Source: Pelargonium nanum (lineage: Eukaryota; Streptophyta; Magnoliopsida; Geraniales; Geraniaceae). From it: 23,795 nucleotides of DNA. The number at the start of each line of letters is the position of its first letter. The stretch's first letter is position 1. Shown here piece by piece: positions 1 to 11,800 of this stretch. The position numbers and the translations under genes were made by a program. The stretch is taken from assembly GCA_036897485.1 (NCBI GenBank), contig JAYMTF010001377.1:1-23795 (forward strand), given 5' to 3'. The notes under the pieces are model-generated. The model had not been told where the DNA came from and did not search any database. It saw only the letters and a list, made by a program, of their open reading frames with translations.

Positions 1-653
1 TATCACATCAACTTTCCCTTATCAAAAAAATAGTTCCCAAACGATACCTTAAAGTAAAATGTGAATTTTGAAAACTATTAGCGGATTTATAAGCAAATTA
101 GAGGCAAATTGATGTTCATCTTATTTGCACTTTCACGTTTTTATTTTATTATTTTTTTATCAATAGGGGTAACTCATCCTTTTAACTCAAAATCCCATAT
201 CTTGGGCAAAAAAACTCGAACTTGTTTCGGAAAACCTCATATCTTATCCTATACACACTAATGAAAACTACCGAAATCATTTCAAAAAAAAATGAAGTAT
301 TAAAAAAACGTGTATACAATGAGTTTCTAAGAAAACATGTGTAGGGAAGACTTAATATAGTTATGAATGATATTCAAATCAGATTGGATCATAAGCTAAT
401 TCTATTGGATATGCATTCTAGCTAATTTATGTGGCTAATTGAACCACATAGTACCGGTTTATTCTAATTGCATTTTAGATGTTGATTTGTATTTATTGCA
501 ATTTTGAATGTGTTAGACTAATGGATGGGAAACCCACACATTAACTAAGCTCGTGAAGGCCCAAAAAAGAGCTATACAAATCGGCTCATCTTGAATATAA
601 ATAACCTTGAATTTTGTACATTCAAATATTCAACATTCCTAAGTGGTTAACAT
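1..653. other. AT-rich intergenic DNA, no gene seen
   Basis: No reading frame here resembles a protein I know, and there is no convincing RNA gene. The stretch is dominated by A/T runs. Open frames are short and look like chance. It ends where sequence homologous to the 3' end of the downstream DUF2828-family gene begins. Confidence 0.6.
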
Positions 654-1012
654 AAACAAGTTTGAAAATTGTGGGTATGCGATGGCAGATGTAGTCGTGT
701 GGATTATATGCAAGGGTAGAGTTGTGCGGTAATGACATAATCAGAATCAGTGGGACATCACTGAGGATCTTTGAAGTATTCTTGGAAAAAGATGCAAGAC
801 GGAGGAAACCGACTTTTATGGAATCACAATTTTCAGGGGAAGAGAAGATTACATGAAAGTGAAGGTGCTTGACTGAACTCAACTTAATTATTTCGCTGAA
901 TGATGATGGAGCTTACAATAAGTCAATAACCAATTTATTAGCTTTAATTTATGTATCAATGATTTGCTTACTCGTGTTTTTATATAAACTTTCAAGTTTT
1001 GTTTTTATATTT
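654..1012 (+). pseudogene. Truncated 3'-end duplicate of the DUF2828-family gene
   Basis: This segment matches about 4138-4512, the last 70 or so codons plus the 3' untranslated region of the DUF2828-family gene, in the same orientation and about 3.5 kb upstream. Shared landmarks include the codons for KFENCGYAM, the block gatctttgaag, and the stop-codon context gtgcttgactgaactcaac. Relative to the longer copy it has about 11 bases missing after the GTCGTGTGG block, which shifts the frame and brings in a TAA shortly after. None of the rest of the gene is present. Because untranslated DNA is copied too, this is a DNA-level duplication. It cannot encode a functional protein. Confidence 0.85.
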
Positions 1013-1599
1013 ACTATTGTATATAATAAAGGGCAACAATTCCCAAATATTTTAGGTCTTCTCAGATTTTTGTCTCAACAATAGACTACATCACCGTATA
1101 ACATGTAAATTCGAACCAAATTTATTATTTCACCACAAAATCGTAGTAGGAACACAACATGTTAAAAAATAATAAACATAGACCATATCTTGCATTATGT
1201 TCTGTCTTAACTTTTAAGGCAAAACAATTGATGGCTCAAATGAAGTGATTGATAATAATCCAATAACTAAAATAGATTTTCAAATTTATTATTATGAGAA
1301 TAACTCTAAGGGTATTTTTGTCATTCCATAATATTACTATAACTTTTGCCCCAAATTTACCAAACACAATTTCTTGTGACGCATTTTTTACAACACAATT
1401 TTAACAAACATAACCTAAAAAGGTTCACTGGACTTACCAAACAAGCCCTAAAGAACCTAAGAAATTCCACACAATTTTTGGTGTACTTTTATGAATCAGA
1501 TTTTTGGATGGTTAAACATTAGGAACATTATGGTAAATTAAGTTTGTAAAAAAAAAATCATTACGCATTTGTCGAATTTAACCGATTAAATTCGCGTTT
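1013..1599. other. AT-rich intergenic DNA upstream of the DUF2828 locus
   Basis: I see no gene, RNA or clear mobile element here. Composition is strongly A/T-biased. The right end leads into a short GC-rich patch that looks like a 5' leader. Confidence 0.5.
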
Positions 1600-1702
1600 C
1601 TTTTCACGGAGTAAAAGTTGTGTCGGCGGCTGCCTCTCCCTCTCCTCCGACGGTACGGCTTCGCCGTCCGAACACCATAGAAGCAGATCTGTCTCCGATT
1701 AG
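1600..1702 (+). other. Possible non-coding first exon (5' leader) of the DUF2828-family gene
   Basis: A GC-rich, pyrimidine-rich island stands out from AT-rich surroundings and ends at a good plant splice donor (ag|gtaacc). A plausible acceptor is ttcttgtag at 2401-2409, which would make a 707-base leader intron ending about 60 bases before the first ATG of the gene. The island also contains a small hairpin (acggc-ttc-gccgt). This is an inference from composition and splice signals only. Confidence 0.3.
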
Positions 1703-2060
1703 GTAACCCTAAGTTTCTAAGTCCTCTTGTTCCTTTGCTTTTGATGATTTTGAAGCAAAATTAAGTATTTTGATGCCAAAGAACACAACTTTATGTGACC
1801 AACAACTCTATTTTTTTTTCTTTCTCTTACAAGTTTGATTCACAAAAATCATATTTTAATGCCAAGAATACAACTTTACCTCACAAACAACACTCCCCTT
1901 TTTTTGTTAACTAATCCTCTTCAACTTAATTAACAAAAATCTTGCTATGAAGCCAACACAAGGCTTGTTTTGTTTTTTTTTTTCGGTCTAAACCATGAGG
2001 TGTCTGAGCGGATCTGCAAATTCGCTGTTGATATCTTTAAGCCGTTTTATCCCACCCGAC

Positions 2061-2222
2061 TAATCCTCGTTCGAGGATAAGTCACAGTTAAGCTCATCCC
2101 TCTCCCAAATGGTGTGTTAAGCGGGGATTTTACCACACTCAGGTAGTTCTCATTCGAGGGTAAGTCAAAGTTAAAGCTCGTTCCTTTCCCAATGGTGTGT
2201 TGAGCGGGTATCGCAAGCTCTC
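2061..2222. repeat. Imperfect tandem duplication, unit about 83 bp
   Basis: Two adjacent copies, 2061-2143 and 2144 to about 2222, align along their length. Shared blocks include cattcgagg/cgttcgagg, taagtca, gttaa(a)gctc, ccc(a)aatggtgtgtt and agcggg. The copies differ by scattered substitutions and small indels, so the duplication is not recent. It lies within the putative leader intron of the DUF2828-family gene. I do not recognise the unit as a named element. Confidence 0.8.
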
Positions 2223-2468
2223 TTCCCACTCACGCAACCTGTGCAGCCAACTACATTTTGTTCCCTTTCATTAATAAAAATTGCAACAATTCCGCGTTCT
2301 TAATGTTTGTTCATTATTGACTACTGATTTCTTAAAGCTTTGCTCAAGATTCTTCTTTTTCAAGAGATCATGCACTGCAAAGTCTTACACTTGTGTTAGT
2401 TTCTTGTAGGTACGTTTGTTGTGTGATCTGTCATTTGATTTAGCTGAAGCTCTTTCTGCATCATTCAA

Positions 2469-4366
2469 ATGCATTGGACTATACCAGCAACCAGGTGGGC
2501 AGGTTTGAGAGATGCGCATCGTCCAAGATTTCCAAGGTTATGTACTCGTCTTTCGAACTTAACCAAACAATATTCAATTAGCAATTGTCCTTCTTCTTCT
2601 TGTATACTTGGCCCTCCTGAAATTTATAATCCGGGCCTAAGAGAGGAATCTGATAATCATAATAGTATTACTAGAAGCCCCTTCTTTCAATGGCAACTAT
2701 ACGAGGAAGAAGGTATAAGACCTCTAAATACATGCCTTCGTTTATTTGATCAATGCCACATCGATCACAGGAAATTCCACTATGGTTGGGTATGCCTTTT
2801 GGACAAGTCGTGGAAATACGATTCTCTCACCACTCTCAAACTTATTGCCTTCATGAAACAGCACACTCACACCATCAAATATGGCAGGCAGCAATTCTAT
2901 ATTTCCGCTTTATGGCTTCATAGTTATCACCCTAAGACTCTAGCATGCAATGTCAAAGTATTGTCCAAATTTGGTTCTTTAAAGGATTGGCTTGAAATTT
3001 TGTATCGTATAGTCAACGGTCCTTTTGTTCGGAAGATGGAATTCATGGAAAGGAAGAGAGTTCAAAGGGAGCGACAGATAAAACTAATGGCAAGAAGATC
3101 AGGAATTGATCAGGGTGGGGTTACCAAAACAAAAGAGGAGATTCAGCCTTGTTCAAGGGAGGAGAAGAGGATTCGGATGGCCAGACTGACCCTTCCTATC
3201 GCTTCTTATATGACCAGATTTCTGATGTGTTTGCTGACCTTTTGAAGTCCGATCTCAAGTTGTTGGATTCCGGAGAGTTTGGGAAAATCAGTCTGGCTTC
3301 TAAATGGTGCCCCTCCCTTGACTCCTCGTATGATGGTTCCACTCTTTTCTGTGAGAGTGTTGCCAGGAGGCTTTTCCCCTACGAGTCTAGTCCAGAATAT
3401 AGACTCCTCGATGAGGCACATTATGCTTATAAAGTTCGAGACCGCTTGCGAAAACAAGTCCTTGTCCCACTTCGCAGAGCTCTGAAGTTGGCTGAGATTT
3501 ACATGAGCAGCAATCAGTGGAGCTCGCTACCATATGATCGTGTCAACATGACTGCCCTTACAACTTACAAGAAGTTATTCATTAAGCATGGCAAAGAGCG
3601 GTTCCTGCAACATATTCAGGAGAATGCAAAGAAGCAAAAAGCAATCAGCGGCAGAGAAAAGTTTCCCCATGAGTTAATTGGCCTCTTAGAATCAGGATAT
3701 GATGTGGAGGCACAATGGAGTAAGATGGTCGAAGCCTTCTCCCAGAAAGGGTATTTTAAAAACTGCTGTGTAGTGTGTCGTACTTATAAGATGGATTGGC
3801 TACCCAAAATTGCTCTGAATATTATGTTTTCATTTCAACTGTTGGTTTCCAATCTGAGCGACAGCCCTTGGAAGGGAACTTTCCTCAAACAAATGGACAA
3901 TGAAAATGCCGAGTTCTTAGAGATTGAAGGTGACCTGCAATCAAAGATGGAGTGTCTTAGATCTCATGTTGATGGTTGTTTTGTTAGTCTACCGGCATTG
4001 TTAGACAGGATACTAGAAACTGCTGTTAGTCGTAATGTTAGTAGAGAGAAGATGGTAAGGAAGCTCTTTGTGTTGTGTGACTATTTGTTCGATGAAAGTT
4101 ATAGATTCCATGATTGTCCGAAAATTGAAGCAACAAGAAACAAGTTTGAAAATTGTGGGTATGCGATGCCAGCTGTAGTCGTGTGGAATATAGATTGTAG
4201 GTATGCAAGTGTAGAGCTGTGCGGTAATGGCATTATCAGAATCTGTGGGAGATCGCCGAAGATCTTTGAAGCATTCTTGGAAAAAGACAGGAAGATGGAG
4301 GAAACGACGTTGATGGAATCACAGATTTCAGGGGAAGGTTATAGGGAACTGAAGGTGCTTGACTGA
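2469..4366 (+). pseudogene. DUF2828/DUF7788-family (degenerate vWA-like) gene, probably frameshifted
   Basis: Two open segments in different frames together look like one near full-length plant DUF2828 protein of about 630 residues. The first (2469-3245, ATG at 2469) carries the family N-terminal region: DSLTTLKLI near residue 118, then ISALWLHSYHPKTLACNV. The second (open from 3110 to the stop at 4364-4366) carries DPSYRFLYDQISDVFADLL, ISLASKWCPSLDSS, YKVRDRLRKQVLVPLRRAL, SSNQWSSLPYDRV, LLVSNLSDSPWKG and a C-terminal DUF7788-like part. The switch must fall between about 3110 and 3188; no intron of normal size fits there, so a small indel is likely. Where family members have the metal-binding CDVSGSM motif, this protein reads VCRTYKM (about 3746-3763), so the DxSxS site is gone. 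The family's molecular role is poorly known. Both segments lack internal stops, so a recent lesion or sequence error is possible. A 3'-end duplicate lies upstream at 654-1012. Confidence 0.75.
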
Positions 4367-4520
4367 ACTCAACTTAATTATTTCAGCTGAATAGTGATGG
4401 AGCTTACAATGAGTCAATGACCAATCTCTTAGCTTAATAATTTATGTATCAAATGATTTGCTTACTTATGTTTTTATATAAACTCGTCAAGTTATGTTTT
4501 TAACATTTTAATTTGTTTTT
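4367..4520 (+). other. 3' untranslated region of the DUF2828-family gene
   Basis: This stretch is AT-rich and follows the TGA at 4364-4366. Its homology with about 876-1012, downstream of the duplicated tail, shows that the duplication extends well past the stop codon. I did not identify a single convincing polyadenylation signal. Confidence 0.45.
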
Positions 4521-5720
4521 TGTGTTATTTATTTTACTGTTTTAGTTTGGTGAAATTTATATGAAGTTGTGTATTTGTTTACATCTTCTGAAGTGTTCAT
4601 ATTTAGCTGGATTACTTTCTGCATATGATTTAATTTAGTTTTTGAATTGCTTTCAAAGTTAATTGATTTGATTTGATAAACATAACACTCGTTTTTGTGG
4701 ATTTATGCTCTCATTGGGAGCAAACTATGGCCAAATCGATGTTATCTTATTCTATAAAAAATAAGTACACAATTGTGAGCTAGAAAAGATGAGATGAAAT
4801 GAAAATAAATTAAATATGAGATCAATAAGTGTTTAGCCCATTATATAATTTAGTATCGTTGACATACTATTTTAACATTAAGCGTGTTATCTTGTCATGT
4901 GTATTATGCAGGTTCAGTATAAACACGACATAATTATAAATATGTTTTAGTCAAACACGCTTAAATTGTGTCGTGTTTGTGTCGGATCACGTGTCGTGTC
5001 TTAATTTTTTTACTGTGAATTATATATATAATATATCGTCACCATAAATACTTGAATTCGGAATCTTTGAGGGAATCAAAAGCGCATTAACTGCGTTGGC
5101 ACGTGGATTGGTTGAGTAAGCTCTAGTTCACTTTATGGAGTCTGTGTAAGGCTAAGTGCACTAGGGACCTCATTTTTTCAAGTCCATCCACTAAGTGATG
5201 ACTTAATTAAAGTTAAGACATTTATTAGCACCGACAAAATGGTACGACCCAGTTTGTCATATTCACACTTTTTTATTTCATGTCACAACGATAGATGATT
5301 GTGAATCTGAATCTTCATTCTTAAATTTTTCATTTCTTTGAACATGTCCGTCATTTTTGTATACACTTCGCATTTCCTGCAGTAAGTAACTTTGACCAAA
5401 TTAACAAATTTGAAAAACTAAGAATCTGAATAAATGAAAACCCTAAACATAGGTCAACTTCAAAATCAAATAAAGTACCGAGGTCAGAAATCATTTAAGC
5501 CAAATATTTATTATAATCATGATTAGAGACTTGCAAATATTTTATTTTGTATTTTATTTGAGGTAACATTTATGCATAAAAATATGAATTGAGTTATAAA
5601 TGTAAGCGGAACCAAAATGCTACCTAGCTCTACGCCTCTACACATGTTAAATAAATAAATAAATAATTTATTAGGTGTAAAGCAAGGTCGGCGTTCAAAT
5701 ACAAGCATGTCAAACTAGCC
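4521..5720. other. Intergenic DNA and promoter side of the 22-exon gene
   Basis: I see no protein gene here. The stretch holds the hairpin-forming repeat listed at 4879-4992 and an (AAAT)n tract around 5648-5666. The right end leads into the leader of the + strand gene that starts at 5882. Core promoter elements cannot be assigned with confidence because TATA-like strings are common in such AT-rich DNA. Confidence 0.5.
4879..4992. repeat. Hairpin-forming repeat rich in CGTGT/ACACG words
   Basis: Two pairs of inverted arms are visible. aaacacgacataatt (4921-4935) pairs with aattgtgtcgtgttt (4964-4978) with one mismatch. ttaagcgtgtt (about 4880-4890) pairs perfectly with aacacgcttaa (4954-4964). 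The right part continues with gtgtcgg and cacgtgtcgtgtc. CGTGTCGTGTTTG-like strings recur as dispersed repeats in many plant genomes, so this may be a decayed repetitive element, but I cannot name its family. Confidence 0.45.
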
Positions 5721-5744
5721 GTTATCTCCTGCAACGCTCCCCAT

Positions 5745-5854
5745 CTTCTTCTTCTTCTTCTTCGGTTTTCGACTCATAATTTATTTTTTTTGTTGCTTAC
5801 TGTTCTCAACACAAATTTTTCTTCTTTTTGTTGCTAACTGTTTTCAACACACAT
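5745..5854 (+). repeat. CTT tract and short imperfect duplication in the 5' leader of the 22-exon gene
   Basis: A (CTT)6 tract at 5745-5762 is followed by an imperfect direct repeat: tgttgcttactgttctcaac at 5791-5810 and tgttgctaactgttttcaac at 5829-5848, offset by 38 bases. Both lie just upstream of the ATG at 5882, in a T- and C-rich stretch typical of plant 5' leaders and promoter pyrimidine patches. No upstream ATG lies between the CTT tract and the start codon. Confidence 0.6.
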
Positions 5855-5881
5855 CTGATCTCTCTGCAAAACTTGTACAAA

Positions 5882-8800
5882 ATGTTCACCGAGGGTTTGG
5901 ACGACAGCGCCATCAACTGGATCAAGCAGGTATCTACTACCAATCATCTTCTTTCTATTCTCGGTATTTTTTTTGTATAATCTCAGAAATCGAGCACGGT
6001 ATCAGTATATTTGTAACGAGAAACACCGATCTGGATTTGATTTTAGAATTTTGAATTTTGAATTCGTACCTAAATCTTCAGGGATCGGAGGTAGAAGAGC
6101 CACAGGTCCGATCTCCATTGACAGAGAAATTTTCTTGCGACTCGTTTCCAAAATCTCCTCTCTCCTACCACTCCTCCAATGTTTTGCCTCCACTGAAATT
6201 CCATTCTGGTTTGCTGGCAACTCATAGCTTGGTGGCTCCGTGCTTGGACGACGACGGGGACGAAGACGATGACTACGGAGATGATGAGAGTGTAGCTTCA
6301 GTTCATTATGGAGTGGACGACAGCTACTCAGAGGAAGAAGTTCTAGGCCCTAAAGATGTTGAGTTTTTGGAAAAACCCTTTGTGCACAACTATGATGAAG
6401 AGGAGATATTTGGGGTTAAAGGCAGCAAAAGCTTCAGTGCTTGTAAGGGCACGGGATTGAACGGTGCAGGAGGGATATCGAGAGGGTTGCTGAAGGAGGG
6501 CCTCAGAATTGAAGTTCCGGACAATTTCAGGAGATACACAGATGGTGAATTTGGTATCAAGAAATGTGTGCAGAAAAACTCAACACCTGCAGGTGGTAGC
6601 ACTCGGCTCCGGGAACGAGTTCTCCTTCGAGATTTGCAAGTAATAATTGATGTCCATTTTCAGTTTCGTAATTATTTAATTTGGGCTTATGTCAAAAAAA
6701 GTTTCTTTGTAATTATGAATTTATACGGGTGTTGTTCTTGTTCTTTGTGATAATGATCAGGGTACTCCAAGTTGTGGCCCGAGCACACTCAGGGATTCGG
6801 TGGACTTGGGAACTCCGAGTGCTCCTCCTATTTTGGATGTTGGACATGAAGGAGAGGGCTTAGAGGTTGAGGATGAGCAGCTGATAGCTTCTGAAGTGGA
6901 AATTGAACAAAGCGACAATGGGGTCTGGACAGCAAGCAACTTGGCGGGCTTTGACCAGAGTAAAGAAGGTTTAGCAGATTGTAAAGCACAATTTCCAGAA
7001 ATGACTGAATCTATTGAAAGGTTTGGTAGATTTGAATTTGGATGTCAAGTAACACTTTGTTAGTCCTTTTATTCTTAGTATTACCCATACAAATTGTAAA
7101 CTTTCATGACAATTATTTACAGACCAAGTGTCACCATCCCACGGGAAGTAGCAGAAGAAAAAATCTCTTACTGGAAAACCAACCCAGTGGATGATTCTTC
7201 CTACAACACCAGGTACAAATAGTGTCTAAGCTTATCTGGTAGTAATCAAATGGTTGCTTATTTCTGAAACTATAGTAGTGAAGTTGTACTGCTCTAAGTT
7301 CTTGGATCATTATATTGGCCTTTTTTTGTTGGTGGTCTTTTATGTACTTGAGGAGTTTCCAGTTTCCACTTCAGATAAGAGTTTTCATTTATTCGGTTCT
7401 GCATGCATGTCGTGTTGTAGGAAGTAATATTTCATGTGCACACACATCCATGAACTATAAAATCGAAAATGTTTTTCTTCTCATGGTATTGCAGTGGCCA
7501 ATATGCCTGGAAGACTCTAGTGGCTTATGATGCATGCATTCGATTATGTCTACATGCTTGGGCAAGAGGCTGCACAGAGGCACCTGAGTTTCTACGTGAT
7601 GAGTGTCTGATTCTTCGCAGCGCCTTTGGGTATGCTACTTAGTACTTTCTTCTCCTATGATTATGATAGAATCAAGATACTTATGAGTTATAGTGTTCTT
7701 TTAGGTTCCATAGCATGTTCTTAGTTTGAATGAGATCTCTTTCATATTCTGTTTCTTAGACTACACAAGTTCTTGTTACAACCAAGAGGTGTGCGAACAG
7801 TTGAGGGGAGGACTAGTAAGAGTGTGGAGCAAACATGCCCACCAAAGGCAAAGAAGGTGCTTGGAAAGATTAGAGTGGAAGGTAAGGTCATATTGGTACA
7901 ACAAATAGTAGTTAAATGTATAGAGAAATACACTTGGAGCAGTTTCATATTCCAATTGATTTGCTGACTCTCTCTATAAGGTAACTTTGGTTTGTGTTCA
8001 TTAATCGACTTCTTTCTTTGTTGAAGGTATACATGGTGTTGCATATCTTGATATTATGCCATAATAGTGATAATTAATGAGGAAAAGAATTTGTTTATGT
8101 ATCATAATTCTGATTATATCCTCATCTCTCTCCAAACAATTCAAAGTTGAAAACCAATTGAATCTTCTTTTGTATTTTTTTAATTGTTAATTATATGTAC
8201 TTTAAACTAAGGTGTAACTGTTCGGTGATAACAGTGAAGAAACTTCGAGTAATACCAAGGCGGAAACTCAAGAGTACATTCTCGCAACGAGGGGGAATTT
8301 ATATTCAAGTAGGGGCAGAGTACGTCCGTCATGTTTCATCAATGGTTAAATCTGGCATAAATTCTCTTAAGCTGCCCTCAATTTCAACGACATGTGAAGG
8401 TTTGTTCTCCTCACAATACATATGTAGTTTGTCTCTCAGTGTAATGATTAATCTAGTTTTAAGCTTAAAGACATTGCCATGGTCCAACTGGTTTTAAGCT
8501 TAAAGTTGAGATTGTACTCAACAGAAATACATGAGATTTTATTAGTAGTTTTTTTTAACTTTATCAATGCATATTTGTATCCCAAAGGTCAAATGGTAAT
8601 ATACTGTGTATTGGTTGGATCATGGATGGTTGTTTCCATTTTATGTGAATCAATTATATATGTATCCCATACATATAATGACAAAATCTAAAACATCATT
8701 GCTGGTTCTGGTAGATGATTAAAATTGGTCTCGTCATATTCGCAGAGACACTTTCATGCATATGTCAACTAAAGAGTTCCACAGAAGATGTTCAGGTTGA

Positions 8801-11800
8801 ACCAGGCTCGTCCATTTGCTTGCACCCAGGAAGTGGCGAGTATCATGACTTGTGAGTTTTCTATATACTTTTCAACTAAGGCCAGTGGTATATGATTGAG
8901 GGGCTCTTCTGATTTTTTTTGTTTTTTTTGTTTTATTGTTTGTTCTTCTCTTATAAATGATTGAAATTTCTTCAACTTCATGAAATGGATAAGGGTCATA
9001 GTTTGCATATATGGAGGACTTGCAGCTATCCAGTTTCTAGAAAATAAAAGGAAAAATCGTTAAAGTTTATACTATGTAGTAAACTCAACAGGAAGTTACC
9101 ATTTTGCTTATAAATGTTCAGTCTCCAATATTGTTGACTTTTATACCTAAAAAAATGTAGTGGAGGGAACTTATGTTATATGCCAAATATCTTACAATGT
9201 CATTGTAATTTCAGTTTCCCAGAGAGCCAAGCGGATGCTCTTCTGGTAGAACTCCAAGATGCCAAAAAATCTGTTCAAGGTCGAGTGACGATTCCGATTT
9301 CATCCTTAACTGATAATCCGGTATGCATATTTCTCAATTTTGTGTAGTATCATGTATTTAATTAATATTTTTAAATATCCTAACACTCCCCTATTCACAT
9401 ATCATTCGATGTGATTCCCCAAACTATGCAGAGTGACAGAATTCGATGGTGGCCCATATACCATGATGATCAAGAATGTGTAGGCAAGATCCAGCTTTCA
9501 ATTGGTAGCACAGTTACGAGTGATGAGACGGATCAAATAAAGGTTCGAAAACTTTATCCAGCTGAATAGAACCTTATATGCTACCAACTTGGGGTGTTAC
9601 TTCTGTTTATTAGTAAAATAAGGAAAGGTTATTATTGCGCTCCACTCACTAATTGACACGATAAATTGATAAATTGATTGTGTACTATCTGATGAAAGAA
9701 TTGGAGTGTTTTCTAAGGGGATGTATCAGAAACTGCATATATTCATGCTTTTTGGCTATCTCCGCAGATACCAGATCTCAATGAGGTTATGGGTCATTTT
9801 CAAACTGGATGTTTGTGAGATTCCGCTCTATAGTTTCTAAAAGTGATCTTTGATATGTTTGATATTGTGGATAGATTCAGATATGCACTAAACATAATGA
9901 ATGTCAGCCTTCTCAGGCTCTTAAGAGAGATACCAGATCTCAATGAGAATAGGGGTCATTCAGATATGAAGACAAACTCGATGTGTGGGGGGGTCCACTT
10001 TTATATTATGCATGTCATGTGTCACAATGAGCATCTTCAAATTCTCATTAATGTTTTTTCGTATATTACAGAGTGGGCCTGTTGTGGAAACACTAGCCTA
10101 TGATTTATTATTGGAGGCTGCTATGCGCGCACAACACTTCCATTCTCGAAACTTGTGGTTACAAGGGCCTTGGAAGTGGTTGTTGACTGAGTTTGCAGAC
10201 TATTATGGAGTTTCAGATTCATATACTGCACTGAGGTACGTAAACTTGTATACCTTTTCAAGCCTGCTTGTAATTTAGATTAGGCTTCTTTCCTTTAAAA
10301 ATTATTTATTTATGCCTACTTTGAGTTTCATTGTAGATATCTTTCGCATGTCATGAATGTGGCAACTCCTACAAAAGACTGCTTAGAGCTTGTGCATGAA
10401 TTACTTGTTCCCATAAGAAAGGCTAGGAGTGAGAAAACTTTGACTAGACAAGAGGTAAGCCTCCTCTCAAAGAGGACCCATAGTACTTCTCAGTTTTATA
10501 GTTGGTTGACTTTGTCCCAAGAGAATTTCTTAATCATTTCTTTCTGACCAGTTACTGTGGCATAATTTTCTTTCTTGCAGAAAAGTATATTATTAGATTG
10601 TGAAACGCAAATTGAGAGGTTGTTGGCAAATGTCTTTGAGAACTATAAATCATTAGATGAAAACTCTCCTTCAGGATTGGCGGATTTGTTTGGTCCCATG
10701 CGAGAGACTGTGGCACCAGCTCTAGCTCCTGCTGTCCAAGTCTTTACCCTCCTTCACGATATACTTGCTCTAGATTCACAGACTATGCTGAAAAACTATT
10801 TACAGGTAAGTTCAGTTTTCTGTTTCCTTATGCAGTTTGTGTTGATATATCGATCAAAATAAAACATATTGCGAAACTCTTACAGACAGCTGCAAAGAAA
10901 AGATGTCGCAAACACATGGCAGAGACGGATGAGTTTGTGTCAGGCAACTCTGAAGGGTTCCTAATGGACCACATTACCATCTCCACAGCATATTTAAAGA
11001 TGAAGAATCTTTGTGTAAATATAAGCAATGAAATTCAGGCAGACATCAAGATCCACAACCAGGATGTACTCCCTAGGTATTGGCATCTTAATCAACTATA
11101 TTCTACAAGCTAATTATTATTTTAAGTGTTCAAGTCTTATGACTGATCTTTGCTATTAAAGCACACCATAATTTCCGCCCCACAAAAGCATAGTATAATT
11201 TCTAAATAGACAATTAGTTACACAATGTCAGAGTTTCAGGTTCACCAAACACATGTCAAGTACTAAGTTCAAATCATATTATCCATCTCCTCCTGACACA
11301 TTTCTCTGTTTCCAGTTCAATTGACTTGTCAAACATAGCAGCTGCTGTTTACAGCACTGAGCTGTGTAGCAGATTGAGAGACTTCCTTGCTGCATGGCCT
11401 CCATCTAGTCCACTGCCACATGTAAATGACCTTTTAATAGCAACTGCTGACTTTGAGAGGGATCTTGGGTTATGGAATATCAGGTTTGTGGAATAAACTG
11501 AAATTATCCTGTATTTCTGAAGTAGAGCTATAATATCTTACCGTAGAAGCTGATGTTTTCCTTCTGACTCTGTTGTGTATGCTTCAGTCTAGTGCAGGGT
11601 GGTGTGGACTCGAGGAATTTGTTTCATGACTACATTAAGTTGTGGATACAGGATATGGAACTTAACTTACTTGATCTTTGCAAAGCAGAGAAGGTACTTC
11701 CTCTCGTCGTTGAAGTATAATTGAGATAATTATATATAATTTCTCTCTCGCGTATTCTGATGGCCTGTTGCAGGTGCCTTGGTCTGGAGTGACAACTAAC

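Noticed and set aside
3110..3160. A mini-intron explaining the DUF2828 frame change
   Set aside because: Candidate GT and AG pairs enclose only about 30-40 bases, below the usual plant minimum, with no branch-point or pyrimidine context.
3206..3457. Antisense open frame over the DUF2828 coding region
   Set aside because: It is a shadow of the sense coding frame; the sense strand carries the family motifs.
5648..5666. AAAT microsatellite as a promoter element
   Set aside because: It is a simple repeat in AT-rich DNA with no evidence of a specific role.
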